Assembly: GCA_003024785.1 (NCBI GenBank)
Contig: PUQB01000517.1
Span: 62,001 to 126,000 of the forward strand
Length of the DNA: 64,000 nt
Direction: 5' to 3'
DNA from: Selaginella tamariscina
Lineage: Eukaryota; Streptophyta; Lycopodiopsida; Selaginellales; Selaginellaceae
Shown: positions 1 to 13,839 of the stretch, one piece after another
Numbering within the stretch: position 1 is the stretch's first letter
Layout: every line of letters begins with the position of its first letter
Notes under the pieces: model-generated
Database searches by the model: none
What the model was told of the DNA's origin: nothing
Seen by the model: only the letters and a program-made list of their open reading frames with translations
Translations under genes and position numbers: made by a program

Positions 1-2583
1 TGCTAATTCATACAACATTTGTTACGTTACTGAAGCATATAACAACTTACCTTTGTCTTGGGGTCCATATGTACATAGATTGTGCTTGTTATAGCTCTTT
101 CAGAAACTCTTCACTCTATTGTCAATGCACCTCTTCCCTTCCAAGCATGTAAGCAACCATAATCATCTTCAATTTTTGAACTCTAGCTATCTATATTTCT
201 TCCTCCAACCAAGTGGGAGATCATAGTTGTGATCCTCATTGTTTTCATCTTATAAACTTACTTCTTTTCATTCTCCACATTCTCTGTTGCAAGCTCTTCC
301 TCTCCTCACAACATCCCTCTACAAAGATGAGGCTTTAGTTAACATTGGGCAATACTTACAAGTGTAGCATTTGCCTTGGCCATCACAACTCTGTACTCCA
401 GTACATCTCTTAGTTCTTTGCAATCTGGATTGGAAACGTATGGAGATCATAATCCTCATATCTCTAGAAACAAGTAAGCACCTTGAAGGTAACATCTCCA
501 CTAGGTGCAGAACAATGACCTTCCTTCAAGTTATCTCCCTTGTGTAGTCAAGCTATGTCAATCTTATCTTCATTATCATTAAGCAAATTCACTTCATCAG
601 CAACTTTGTGGAACTTGTATTTGCTAATAAGCTTTGGTGCATGCTTGAGTTTATAGATGATGAACTTACATCTTTCCACATTGGTCATGGGTGACCTTTG
701 GGTGGGCAACCTCGTTCGCAGTTGGCTCTAGGACATTGTTGGGAGTTGCTACTAGAAAAGGATTGTCCATAACATATTTTCACCTTAACCTTGGCTTTTT
801 TATAACATAATAATTAGAAGCTCCAAAAGTAAAGAAGAACCAAGCTCCCACCTTTTATAAGGTAGGCTCCTTATCAACAATTGCTTCCTTCCTGATGACA
901 TCATTTGGGACCTCTTCATATCTTGCATCCTTCTCAATGTTGTCATTCGAGACCTCTTTATATCTTACATCCTTCCCAATGTTGTCATTCAAGAGCTTTT
1001 CATAGCATGCCTATATGGTATAAGTTTGAGCTATGAAAAACAAAAATAAGTCCTACTTTTTTCTGTGGAGGTGATCTTTAAAGACTTGTGAGATACTCAA
1101 GCTATTGCACGTTATTCTACTATTTCAAATCTTAAATTAAAAAGAAACGAAGTAAAAAATGTTTACCTCAATGAGAAGTTTGATCCCTTGTTCATTCACT
1201 TGTATGGATCTCATGACACCTTTACTCATCATGAACTCTCTATGCTCCCAAAATGATTTATGAGTCATTCCCGCTTGAAATAATTTATGTAGAAAAGCTA
1301 GTGTCTTGGTGTTCATTGGGTAGTCAAAAGTAGAAAGGTGCACCTCTGTTTCCTTGAACACATACTCACAACTAGTGCCTATAGACATGGATCATGGTTA
1401 GATACCTTGAATACCTCTTTTATTCTAGGCATTCATTAATAGGTTTCTTTTGTCGTGAAGGTTGTAGCAAATGTACTCTAGCAATGCATTAGTTAAATCT
1501 TCTCAGACTTTGTTATTTTCATGGGCTTAATTTTACCCTCCAACATGAGCTCCTTGGCAAGAAGTTGTCGCTCCATCAAAGCTTTGCAATGAGGATATTA
1601 AAATTTGCCCTTTAAAGAAAATAATACTTATCATTACCCTCCACCTTCAAGAATTTTGTTTTGGAATACATAGGGAAATGCTTGTTGCAAGCCTCGTGAA
1701 TAACATCTGCATTTTGAGAGAGTATAGCAGCCTCTTTGATGTAACTACATTTCCACAAAGGCATATGTTCTACCACTTCCTTGCTTTTGCCACGTTTGAC
1801 AATAGCAAAGATGTCTTCAAGTTCTCAACATTAGAAGAGATCCAACCAGGTTTTTGCACCTCTAAAACATTAGAACACGAGCTTGGCCAAGTTCTCATTG
1901 TGTTTGTCATCTCAATAGCTTGTGGTCAAAATTATTGGGTTTGTTGTTGAGAAGGTTGAGCTTAATGTTGTGGAGGCACATTCTCAACTTCTAAAATTTT
2001 AGTTGCTGGTTGGGAAAGTAAAGATGTCAATCCAACAATGACAAACTTGCTTGCATCCATTGCTCAAATGACAAATTTAAAAATGCAACTTCAATAATTG
2101 TGTTTTCTTCCATACTAGTAGCTTAGATGACATTTGTTTGAGGATAAATATGCTTCAAGTACTTGATCATATCCCTTGTGCCTCATTTCCTAACCTCTAA
2201 GTTGACAACATTTTGCTAGAAGAGTCGAGATGAAGGCCTTCACAGTCACTGTGTAATTGCTCTAGACTTACAAGGGCAATATATGTTTTGCATGAATCTT
2301 GAGTTGTCGTAGTTGAAATTTCAAATAATCCTAGCCCAAGTGCATGGTGCTAACTGATTGATTTAGATCTAAACAAAAGAGCTCCACATTCTCTTGCGTT
2401 GACAATACTTTCACCCTAACTCTTGAGTCGAGACCAATGCCTCCTTTATTGCTAGACAAATCCAGAGATACTATGCAACCTTGGGACATGCGAGATAGCA
2501 TCAATGAGAAGCCTTAAAATTGTACAAGGCCTTAAATGTGGGGTGGCTTAGAATGGACAATTGTAGTCTAGGGCAATTGTAAC
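1..2583. other. Region without a recognisable intact gene
   Basis: No complete gene is recognisable. Short minus-strand stretches near 1137-1388 and 1500-1640 read like broken coding sequence, with in-frame stops between them. I cannot assign them to a family. The base composition resembles the decayed gypsy remnant downstream, so a dead mobile element is the likeliest origin, but no domain proves it. Confidence 0.4.
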
Positions 2584-2586
2584 ATT

Positions 2587-2598
2587 TGGTATCAAAGC
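2587..2598 (+). promoter_or_regulatory. PBS-like site for initiator tRNA-Met
   Basis: TGGTATCAAAGC differs at one base from the TGGTATCAGAGC primer-binding site seen in other elements of this window. It lies two bases after an ACA end, as expected directly downstream of a 5' LTR. No matching 3' LTR was found, so this is probably the edge of a truncated LTR retrotransposon. Confidence 0.45.
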
Positions 2599-3159
2599 TA
2601 ACTCCTAGGTTAAGCTAAGTAACATGATAACTTATCCAAGGGCCACGGGAGTAATCCCGTGCCATGTGTAACTTGAGAATGGCATGAGGAGAGGACTCAC
2701 ATGATAGGGGCATGAGGAAAGGACCTTATGTGCCACCTGTCGGTTCACAAACCTCACGTGCAAGTGGCATGAGAAAAGGACCTCACATGCCAACCACCAG
2801 GTGAATTGACCATCTACAAGGACACATATTTCATAGAAGCATAGTGAATGTTACACACTGTGGATTCATATGTCAAATATAAAATAGCTTAAATGAAATA
2901 AGGGTCTAAATAAGTAATGCCTCTTTGCCAATTTGGTTAAGGTTGTCCTAGATAACTCATGGGAAACGTGTTTCCCTAGGAATAACATTGGGTTGGGTGA
3001 TCTTGCCAAATTGAAAGTAAACTTGTGGTAGTAAAGGGATTCAAAACAGCACTTATAGGTATTTGTTGTCCAGTGGTAGGTGGGGTGGCTTACCTAGACA
3101 TTTACTATCTATAACAAAGTGGTAGGTGGGTGGCTTACCTAGACATTTACTATCTGCGA

Positions 3160-4560
3160 CAAACTCAAACTCTCGATTGGCTCATTCTCAAGTGAATTCA
3201 AATTGAAGTTGGCCGCCTCAGTGGGGTGGTTTACCTTAAATAATTACTATCTATAACAAACTCAAACTCTCGACTGGCTCATTCTCAAGTGAATTCAAAC
3301 TTGAAGTTGGCTCACCCTCAGTGCCAAGGATGAGTGGCGGCTCATCCTTGAGCACTTGAACTCATAATTGGCACATTCTCAAATGAATTTGGCTCGCCCT
3401 CGATGGTGGCAACTCATCCTCAAGCTAACTTGAACTCCTAATTGGCTCGTCCTTGACCAAACTCAAACTCAAACTTGTGATTGGCTCATACAATTACTGT
3501 CTAAGGGTCTATAACAAGCTCGAACTCGTAGTTGGCACATTCTCAAATGAGCAATTGGCTCATCCTTGATAGCTCGAACTCGTAGTTGGCACATTCTCAA
3601 ATGAGCAATTGGCTCATCCTTGAGAACAAGTCTCAAACGAGCAATTGGTTGATCCTTGAGAACAAGTTCAATCCTCAACACCGAGGATGAGTGGTTGCTC
3701 GTCCTTGAGTGACCTCATTCTCAAGCGAGCAATTGGCTCATCGACACCGAGGATGAGTGGTAATTCATCCTTGAGCAAATTCGAACTCATAATCGGGTTG
3801 TCCTTAAAGTGAACTCAAACTCAAACTTGTGGTTGGCTTGGACAATTATTATTTAGGGGAGCCTGTAACAAAGTCAAACTCGCGGTTAGCTCATTCTCAA
3901 GTAAATTCAAACTCGTAGTTGACTCATCTTGGATGCCGAGTATAATTGAACTCGTGGTTGGCTCATCCTTCAACGAACTCGAACTTGCACTTATGGTTGG
4001 CTCGGGCAATTATTGTCTAGGGGAGACTATAACAAACTTGAACTTGCGGCTAGCTCATTCTCAAGTCGTCCTTGATGCTGAGGATGAATGGTGACTCATT
4101 CTCGAGCAAACTCAAATTCATAGTTGGCTTGTCCTTGAGTGAACTCAAACTTGAACTTGTGGTTGGCTAGCCAAAAGAGCATCCTTGGTTGAGGATGAGT
4201 GGCATCTCCATCCTCGAGCAAACTTGAACTTGCAGCCATTAAATAAAAAATATTTATGTATCTAAAATAAATTAATGACCCCAACGAACTCGAACTTGCA
4301 ATTGGCTCATCCTTGGACAAGCCTATGAGCATCCTCATTGTTGAGGATGGTGCACCATTTGTCTTTTGGCACCAAGGATGAGTGGTGGCTCATTCTGCAT
4401 CATCCACTAGTCATCCTCGACTCCTAGGACCAATCACCACTCATCTTGCACCATCCTCAACACAAGGATGGTGCATCCCTCATCCTCAATGCCGAGGATG
4501 GGATCAATCTTATAAAGTACAAACAAAGTGCATGTTCCATCCTCAGTGTCGAGGATAGGA
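3160..4560. repeat. Degenerate tandem and hairpin repeat block
   Basis: Variants of a unit reading roughly CTCGTAGTTGGCTCATTCTCAAG recur through the block. One 54-bp unit is tandemly duplicated almost exactly at 3517-3570 and 3571-3624. A second motif, GAGGATGAGTGG followed a few bases later by CTCATCCTTGAG, recurs near 3340, 3687, 3747, 4079, 4192 and 4375 and can fold into hairpins. The open frames on either strand are by-products of the repeat and have no codon logic of their own. This is probably a decayed satellite or repeat-bearing leader of a retroelement. Confidence 0.6.
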
Positions 4561-4646
4561 CATGTACTTCTTTGTATCAATTTAGAATTTCGTAAAACTT
4601 TTTGAACACCAATATGAAAATAGTGGCAATATAAAACAAAAATTAG

Positions 4647-4830
4647 TGTACGACTACAATACCATATATTATTATTAGCATAATGAGATTTTGATAACCG
4701 TCGGATTGGTTTCCATTTGAATCACTCGCTCTTGTATATAAGCTAAGGTTTTGGCTAATACATGATGCACATTTCTATATTCCAAGCTTTCACATTGGTG
4801 GAGGTGAGGCATCTTTAATTGTCTCTATGG
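4647..4830 (+). repeat. LTR-like end, left copy (right limit uncertain)
   Basis: About 90 bp starting TGTACGACTACAATACC match 9438-9525 downstream with scattered substitutions. A TATA-like TATATAAG lies inside (about 4735) and a pyrimidine-rich stretch follows. The pair brackets gypsy gag/pol remnants, so these are best read as degenerate 5' and 3' LTRs. The right edge of this copy is not defined. Confidence 0.45.
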
Positions 4831-5812
4831 AGTGCTCAAATTTATGTCTTTTTGTGTAGGTCTTTTTTCTTCTTTCTAGGTCTAGCTTTCTATTGTATAG
4901 ATTTATTCTATTCTTGTAGATTTATACTTTTTTTTCCATCTATGGTTGTGCAACAGGCGAATCCTTTGTATGTGAAGTAGCTACTCATGAAATTTCTAGA
5001 TGCTATGCGAGTGCAACTAAATAATCAAACTCAATTGATGGTGGATTCACGGCACATGGTGCTACTTTTTATATACATGCTGCGAATCCTAGAGTCTAGC
5101 AAATTTCTTTCATGGAAGTCTTGGAAATGATGTGTATCATTGGTTTAATCACTTTGCAATGGTCGCCATATATCATTCTTGAAAAGATGCTCGATGTTTG
5201 TGCAAGTTCCCTATTTGTCTTCAAGGGATGACATTGTAGTGGTACAATAGTCTGGATGCAACAACTCATAGGGATTGAAGTACTCTTCCAATGGTCTTTA
5301 AACGTGCGTTTGGGCATGTTGATAACTGTGACAATGCTTTCTAATAGTTACATTATATTTGTCAAGAGCCATTAGAGTTGGATATAGTTTGATGTTCGTT
5401 TTTGGAGTCTTTTGCTTTGTGCAAAGCCTAACATGTCGGCTCTCCCCTCACTCCCTCTAACCAACTTTTATAGTCAACCCAAGACATCTAACAGGAAGGC
5501 ATTCATTTAGCATGTCTTCTATTATTTTAAAATTAACATGCCAAGTTTCTTTTTCTTTTTTTCCCTTTAATACAAGCTTAATTAAAATTCTACGTGTATA
5601 AAGTATTAAATATACATAAACAACTTATTGACCTTTAATTCTATTGGTTAATATTATATACTTGACAACATCTTTTGATTGAAAAGTTGCCCTTTAATTT
5701 TCCTCCTTCAGGAAGAGACAATTATGAAGGTGGCAAAGCCGTCCACTACCGAGGTAGAAAACTATAATAAATATTAATAATATTCTTAAGAGAATAAGAG
5801 TATGTTATACTT

Positions 5813-8800
5813 GTGCATGCACTGGCTCCAATGACCTTTGATGATGCTTTGTGGCTGGCACAACGATATGAGACATTGTCTCTCCCACTTGCAGCTTTGC
5901 ATGCTCTAGTTCCACTTTACGTTGAGGATGGTCCTACTCCAATGGAGGTTGATGTTGTTGCTGCCCGTGTACTGGACAAGGTTGTGGACGTGCAATCCGT
6001 TGTTAGGCATGTGATGAGGTTGGACACATTATCGATGTCGTTGACGCTTCCTCGATTGGTGTCTTCCATTTTTCGAGGTCACATCCTTGCTCGTGCAATC
6101 TTTCATTTCTTTGAAGATCTACTACATCAAGACCTTCCATTACCATCTTTTGGGAGTATCATCAAGAGGTTCACTTGGCACTAGTTCATCATGTCTTTAC
6201 TTTTCAACCTCAATTTATAAACACAACACGTTATGTTTCCTTTTAGTATTGGTTAATAGAGGCTCAAGTTTATCTTTTATTTCTTAATTCGTTGTTACAT
6301 GTTGCCATCTTCTTTTGCGTTATGTGGTAAAGTCAGTCTTCATTCTTTATGGCAACGAACACACTCATGCTTGTTCATAGAATAAGACTAATATAATTGT
6401 TCATGTGGACGGTCATGAACTTGAGTTTCAATCTTTGTAGGTGGTACTGAATCAAGCTTTTACCTTATCTTACTCACAATCATGTCAAGTGTGACTTTGA
6501 AAAGTCTCCTCCTTGTTTGATTCTTAATTATCTTTTTTTTATTCTTTTTACTTTTATTCCACTTTGTCCGTCTACTTCTACCTTTACTTTAATCACTTTT
6601 GTCTCACCCTTACTTTCTATTGTCTTTTTTCCATGCTTTTTCATTCCTTCTCTGGATCCCTTAAATGATCATCATGATGCAACTATTGATCAACTCAAGA
6701 AAAAGTATGCTGATCTTTTTTAACTTTGACTTGTCATTTGGGGCCAACATTACCATATATTATCTTATTTAATTGGGGATGCTAGGCTGATCAAGTACCT
6801 GTTCGACATTGGTCACCAAAGGAACTCAAGATCTTGTGGGCAAATATTAAAAAGATGTTGGAAAAGGGTGTTATCAAGAAGTCTCAAAGTCTTTAGGCAT
6901 GTGAACCTCATTTTTGCGACAAAACTGGATGGGAGCATTCGATTCTGCATCGATTATCGCCTGTTAAATAATGTGATTATTCCGGATGTTGACCCACTTT
7001 CTCATACCACAGATCTTTTGAATCAACTAGGGTGAAGTAATTGGTTCACCAAGTTAAATCTCGCCTTTGAATATTGAGAAGTTCTAATGGTTGACATAGA
7101 CATTCATAAGACTGTTTTTTGGACACCATTTGGCTATATATGAGTTCTTGGTTATGCCTTTCAATTTAAACAATGCTTCAATAACTTTTCAACGTATGAT
7201 GGATGAGGTTCTTTGTGATATGTTGGAAGTGATTGCCAACATCATCGATAATGTTTTAATCCATTTAAAGGGGATGTGAGAGGAGCATGTATGTGATGTA
7301 CATAAAGTTTTGAATTGGTTGTGGGAAGTTGGTTTAAAGTTGAAGCGATCTAAGTGTATATTTGGATTCAAGGACACCACTTATCTTAACTATTGCATTT
7401 CCTGTGAAGGTTTACAAATAGATCTTGATAAACTTGTCATAGTTCTGAAGTTTCCTACACCGAAGTGTGTGAATGATGTATAACACTTTCTCGGCAAGGT
7501 ACAATATCTTAGTCATTTTGTTGATCATTTTTTGGATCGTACTACACTGTTGTGGGTGTTGTTGAAGTCATCAACATCATCTCTTATCTGGTCTAAGGAT
7601 TGCAAACATGCATTTGCAGATCTTAAGGCATTATTGACGACTCCTCCAGTTTTGGCATATCCTAATTACACTTATCCCTTTATCTTGCATGTGGATGCTT
7701 CTGACATTAGTCTCAATGATGTGTTGATGCAAGAGAGTACGAGTGTGCCTAGTCAACATCATCCGATTATGTACATTAGCCATATGTTGTAATCAGCAGA
7801 GGTGAACTACTCCACGATAGAGAAGAAGTGTCTAGTAACAATTTGAGGTTTTAAGAAATTCCATGCCTACTTGTATGGTTCTCAAATGTTGCTAAAAGGC
7901 AATCATGTTGTAATTACTTCATTGTTGAAATGGAAGAACTTGGTTGGCCATACTGCTTGGTGAACTTTGAAGCTTCAAATATATGACTTCGAGGTTATTC
8001 ATCGCCCAATGAGTTCCATGGTTGATATTGACGCTCTTTCTCAAGCTCTTCTTTCACCTTCTTTCTCTTTTTTATTCATGAGGAGCTAGTTGTTTTGACA
8101 TAAATGGATTTTTTTAAACAAAGGTTCGCAATTGTTGTGATTGAAATTCAATGTTCACAAGGTGCAGAGTTGGATTGACCCTCTTTGAACAAGGTTTGTG
8201 AAGTTCAAAAGGTTAAACCATGAATCTTAAGGCTATATCACTTGATGATGACTTGTCATTCAAGCACTTACATTCTCAATACTGCCTTCAGGACAACCTT
8301 CTTTATTTTATATGGATTAATTCAGATGATCATTTGTGATTGGTGGTGCCTTTAGTCTTCATTTCGTGCTTCCTCCACACTTACTATGACTCTCTTATTC
8401 TTGACGGGCACATGGGACATTGTCGTATAGTTAAAAAGCTGCATAGGTCTTTTTATTGGTCAGAGTTGTAAGGAGATTGTAATCCGATATGTGCATAGTT
8501 GTGTATGGTGCCAAGTTCATAATACTCTCCCTTGTACTTTGGAAGGATGATTGGAATCAATTACAATTTCACGTCCGTTTGAGTTTATGGTGATGGGGTC
8601 TTTTTCATGATCGATTGTTGGTAAAGAGTACGTTATTATCACTTCTAATTACTTGATTTCTTAGGTGAAAGTTGGTACAATTGATTTTGCTGTTGGTCAC
8701 TTTTTCCTTAATTGGGTAGTTTCTAGCACTTGTTTTGAAACAAATTCTCTTACACAATAATCCTACATTTATGGCTGAAGCATTTCATGTTTTAACATCT

Positions 8801-9300
8801 CGACTGAGAATACGCCACACTTTTACGAGTGCTTATCATCTTCAAACAAACGGTTTGGTAGAATGACTTGTCAAGACTTTCAAGGGATGATTGTGAAGTA
8901 TGTAAACTTTTAACATATATATTGGATGGTTATATGCTATCTCTCCGATGTGTTTATGTCACTAAAGTACAGAGTTCCGTTAGTACTTCACCATATAAGC
9001 TCTTATATGGTTATGACATACTGTTACTAATGAAGTTGGGTTTATCTTTTTCTTGTTACGAATTGCTAATGCTAGGTCCTAGATCAGTATTTGACGAGCA
9101 TTCTTCTATTGGTTTCAGCGGAGTTTACAAAACACTTGGCCCGTGTATAAGTAGGATAACAGCACAACTCTTATCATCATCCACCTATAAAGTACAAAGT
9201 GGATGAGCTGGTGTTGGTTCGTTTTCTCAAGTTTATGATATGTGGTTTAAGAGTCTCCTTGCTAAGTGGAAAGCGTTGCAGCATGTAGGGTCATAAGTTT
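5813..9300 (+). pseudogene. Decayed Ty3/gypsy gag-pol remnant
   Basis: Fragments in shifting frames follow the order of a gypsy polyprotein. A gag C-terminal piece with a broken CCHC-like region lies at about 5813-6180. Reverse transcriptase lies at about 6780-7450, with a recognisable K-x-DGS-I-RFCIDYR-like block and a damaged palm. An RNase H-like segment at 7532-7990 contains LHVDASD. Integrase lies at about 8400-9090, ending in a YKLLYGYD-like segment. Many stops and frameshifts prevent any product. It is older and more mutated than the elements at 36-50 kb and has no close relative elsewhere in the window. Confidence 0.75.
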
Positions 9301-9420
9301 ATGAGATTTGACATAACATTTAACCTGTGCCACTTATAAATACACCAATGCCTCCTCTTGATGTTTCTCTAGATTCAAGCTCATCTACCAGAGAACCCTC
9401 TATCCTTAAAAAGGAGTAGA

Positions 9421-9560
9421 TGATGTAAGGTCCAAATATACAACTACAATGCCATATAGTATTATTAGCATAATGAGATTTTAATAACTATCGAATTGAT
9501 TTCAATCTGAACCACTTACTCGAGATCGCATAATAGAAATGTGCATCATGTATTATACAA
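9421..9560 (+). repeat. LTR-like end, right copy, rearranged
   Basis: The copy begins TGATGTAAGG after a purine-rich tract (aaaaaggagtaga) that would serve as polypurine tract. Positions 9438-9525 match the left LTR-like copy at 4647. The next 23 bases (about 9537-9559) are instead the reverse complement of 4757-4779, so the end of this LTR has been inverted or replaced. Confidence 0.45.
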
Positions 9561-12500
9561 CACAAATTTATTTTAAGTTTCATTATATATAAACATTCTC
9601 TCTTTATAAAACAAATATACTAGTGCAAAGTTCGATTCACCATATATAATATTATCACCACCATAATACAATTTTGTAATGGATATTTCTATCCATGAAC
9701 ATGTCCTAACATCAAAGATAACATTTTGTACGAATTTGATAGATTTCACTCCCAATATACATAATATATACGGATGACTGTACATAGGTGTATGGAAATG
9801 CATAGTGCACTGCGTGCACATTAGATGCACTCTGTGTTTGTGAAAACACTAAATCCATTGGATTGGCAAGATAAACTATTTCATTTCATTAGGTCCTCTT
9901 TATGTAGACGAAGGATCCTTTTACAAGAGGTTGCATGTTGTTGTGGCTACCATGACTTTACTCTTCCTTAAGGATCTGCAACCAATATAAGTATCACTTG
10001 TGAAGCTTCCATGCATGCTACCCTTAATAGTTGGATGGGGAAATGACAAGAAAATTGCTCTCCTATCACTGGTGAAGCTTACATGCATGCTACCTTAATA
10101 GTTGGATGGGGATAAGAAAATTGCTCTCGTGCACAACTTCATTTCTCACAAGGTGTTTAACTTGATTGTGGTACAAAGATGAAGGTCTATTTATGTGAAT
10201 AAGGGGCCATTCACACTCACCCTTCCTTAACTTACTTAAGCTATTTAAGTTATAAATTCATTCACACCAATCATTTACTTAAAGATTCACTTAATTAAAA
10301 ATTTAAGTGTTTGACCAATAAGCAATAGTCATTCACACTCAATTCCTGCCTTCAAAAAAAATTAAATTGTAATAATATTTCCCAACCAATTTTGAAGTGA
10401 TCTCGCAATGCCACTTACAAACATTTAATTAAGTAAATTTTAATTATGAAGCACTAAGGTTTCAGCAACACGACTCCACAAATATATATACATGTAAGTT
10501 CTATACATATACACACACACGCACGCACGTACCAAAGACTCCACCAGGCAACATGGGGCGTACACCACAGCAGCTCATGCGCTCCCTGTTGCCGTGCAAC
10601 CGTTGCCATTCTCCTTATGGCCCTCAAGTGGGACTACGAAACGAAGGATTTAATTGTCTTGGGCATCTTGCTTGTCATTGTTTAAGTCACTAAAAGACAC
10701 AAAAAAACACATCACATGTGCGTATGTGTATGTATACATATGTACATGCTTATAATTACCGAAAGATCTGTCTTTGGTCAATTAAATATTATAATGTTTG
10801 AATGTTGTCGCTCTTATTTAAAACATATCTTGACTACATGTGAAAATATATAATATTTGCTTAATATTGATGCACTACGTGTTGTGCACGTTTCCTAATG
10901 TTAGAAATTTTATTTATACATAATAGCTTTTTAAAGGTTAATTATTACTTAGTTTATCAAATAATAAACGCAGTCTTATTAAACTAGTTACTTTAAAATC
11001 GTTTACACTTAATATCAAGATTATATATATACACACACACACACATTACATGGACAGAGAATATAAAGGAATGCACAATATTTCTTATAACTGCTGGTCG
11101 TTTAGAAAAAAGTATCTTTTATAATATAAAAAATATACAGACCGTCCTTTAATCATAATTAATTATTTTATTTAGGAAATATAAATTAAAAAGACTTTTA
11201 TAGATATTTCAATCTATATACTTGATTTGGTACATAGAATATGAATGTGTATATATAAGTTTGCAATTTAAATTGTTGACTTTTAAAATCTAAGTTAAAA
11301 CTCAAAATGCCTATCATTTCTTTAATCTCTTTCTTCTTTTATTTTTTTAAATCATAACGTGGTATTTGATATGTGTGAAATTAATGTTCTTAAAAATAAT
11401 AATACGGTGGATCTATTTATTTTAATTTTTATTTATATGGGAGATATCTACCATCGGATCTATAATATTCACCTCATTCCTCTGTGATCAGAACTATAAC
11501 ATCATGCACCTCATTTCTTTGCCATTAAGAAATTATAATTAGTAAAACTCATTTGGGGCGGGGTTTTGAGTTTATGTGAATTATTATAATAGCAAACCAA
11601 GCTATAATTATAATTACTGAAAGACATAGTATCCTTTGTCAATTAAATTTAATAATGTTTGACTTATTTAGAAGACATCCTTGGCAAGCACGATGGCGTG
11701 CATGCACACACAGTGGCGGCCACCGTATGTAAAAATATAATGTGCTTAATATATCAGATATTAAGCACTACATATTTGTGTGCATATTTGTTAATGTTAA
11801 AAATACATACATAACAGTTTTCTTAAAAGATAAATTGTTACTATTAAATAATAAACACGTCTTGTTGCACCTCTGTGGCCAGCTCCTCTTAATCGTTTAG
11901 ACTTGTTCTATGATTATAATATACTTTCTATTATATATGAAAATGCATAGAGAAATTGAGCTAAAGAATGCACTAAGATATTTTTATAAATGTTTGTCAT
12001 TCAGAAAAAATTATCTTTTCTAATATAACATTGATTCAAATCTCCGTGTTAATACCCATCGTTCAATTCGTAATTAATTAAATTTTATTATTTTTATTTG
12101 AAGCATATAGATTAAAATGACTTTTATGGTTAATAAATTTCAATTTATATACATAATTTAGTATATAAGTTTGACACATTAGATTATGAATGTGTGAAAA
12201 TTCTTTTACAAATGAAGTTTTAAAAATATAAAATTTATGTTATCCATCGTAAAGTATTCTTATTAAATTTTAAATTAAAGATAGGCCTATCATTTAACTT
12301 TATTTATTTTTAAATTGTAATATGTATTTAATTTTAATTATTAAAAATATGTTTCTAATTCTTAATAATGTCTCAATTAGACGTGTCTTTAATTCTTAGT
12401 AATGTCTTACAAAAGCTAATATAAGAGAAGGAATAAAATTAAACATAAAAGAGAGGGACATAGGTGAAATAAAATAAAAAATATATTATTCAGAATCAAG

Positions 12501-13600
12501 AATCAAAGATTTAAGTCATAATATATATTAAGAAATGTATATGGAATGTAAAATTAAGATAACAATAAATTAATATTAAGAAACAGAGATTTTGATGGAA
12601 ATACATTGTTGAGAATTGTATGTGAATATAAAATTAAAATAAAAGTACATTGAATGAATGTTATCAATAGCCAATTTTGTTATTGTTTTATTTTATTAAT
12701 ATGAGTTTAATTATTAATAATATAATAATAATATATAGGAATATAAATATGAGACTATTAATATAAGTCGAATTATAAACTACATAATTACATATTCTCA
12801 CATGAATTACATTTTATTTAATACCTTTTTAATTTCATTTTTATTATTTATATTATTCCAAGTGTCTTTTGTTATATCTATTATGTTTGTCCTATTCATC
12901 CTCTCCATACAATATTCATCTTCTTATCATTGCTAATTACTCTTTATAATTATCCATATTTTAATATAGTAACTGGTTTATTTTATATTATCCATATTCT
13001 AATAATTTTATATTAATAATAAGGCCTTCTTATAGTTATAACATACTTGTTTTTTAATTCATTATAAGTCCATGTTTCATTTTATCATCTTATTACTATC
13101 AGACCTCTTTAAAACTTTAATTAAATGTGGAAAGTGTAAATTGAAGTAGTCTTCATTTTGTACATTAACCCGCGTCTTTACACTAAATATACAATTCTTA
13201 AAACTTTCACTAATTTCCATACGAAATATATTGTATGGTATTTTTTATTTTCCATTTAATAAGTATAATTATCTACATACATAAGTAAACACCTACGCAA
13301 ATTTTAATATATAGAGATTATGTTATTTATATAAGAAGTCTACTATTATAACATGTTTTATTAAAGTTATTATAATGTGTATTTTATAAAAATAAAACTA
13401 ATAAAACTATATAATACATTACTGTATAAATAAAAACTACTTTTGAATTATAGTCATTAATGTGTACCAAAACTCTTATCGTAAATGGCACGTATCGTCA
13501 TTTAATTTATTAGATCCTTAATAATCAATACTTATATTCATAAAAATATACCTTAGCATAAAACATTTTATTTTATATTTTACAAAATCAAATTAAAATC
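9561..13600. other. AT-rich intergenic DNA with microsatellites
   Basis: No gene seen. The DNA is very AT-rich with many poly-A/T and AT runs. CA-type microsatellites occur at about 10511-10530 and 11029-11044. An 8-bp-scale duplication of CTTACATGCATGCTACC-like sequence occurs near 10007 and 10078. Confidence 0.6.
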
Positions 13601-13610
13601 TATGACCAAC

Positions 13611-13709
13611 TTGACCTCAAGTCAGTCAAGAGGTCAAGAGTGCAAAAGATTCTATACCAACGCATTCACCAAATTATTGAAATTAACGCATTTTTTGCAC
13701 AAAAGTCAA
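13611..13709. promoter_or_regulatory. Cluster of four W-box cores upstream of the hevein-Hint gene
   Basis: TTGACC lies at 13611-13616 on the plus strand. Reverse-strand cores lie at 13624-13629 (AGTCAA), 13632-13637 (GGTCAA) and 13704-13709 (AGTCAA). TTGACC/T is the W-box core bound by plant WRKY factors, which commonly drive pathogen- and elicitor-responsive genes. Three cores within 27 bp, about 200 bp before the start codon, is a typical arrangement for a defence gene. Function is inferred from motif only. Confidence 0.5.
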
Positions 13710-13775
13710 GACTGAACTAATCCAAGAACATGACTTAATCACTAATGCTAATTAAAATTAAGAATCTATTAAGAG

Positions 13776-13783
13776 TATATAAA
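13776..13783 (+). promoter_or_regulatory. TATA box of the hevein-Hint gene
   Basis: TATATAAA sits 57 bp before the last base preceding the ATG. This would place the transcription start at roughly 13805-13815 and give a 5' UTR of about 30 bases. Confidence 0.65.
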
Positions 13784-13839
13784 CACACTCCATTTATATA
13801 CAACACAGTATAGTTAAACAACGTCTAGAAGAGCAAAAT

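Noticed and set aside
3469..4338. Three minus-strand frames with repeated KDEPIA peptides
   Set aside because: Products of the degenerate tandem repeat; the frames do not continue and no start context or domain is present.
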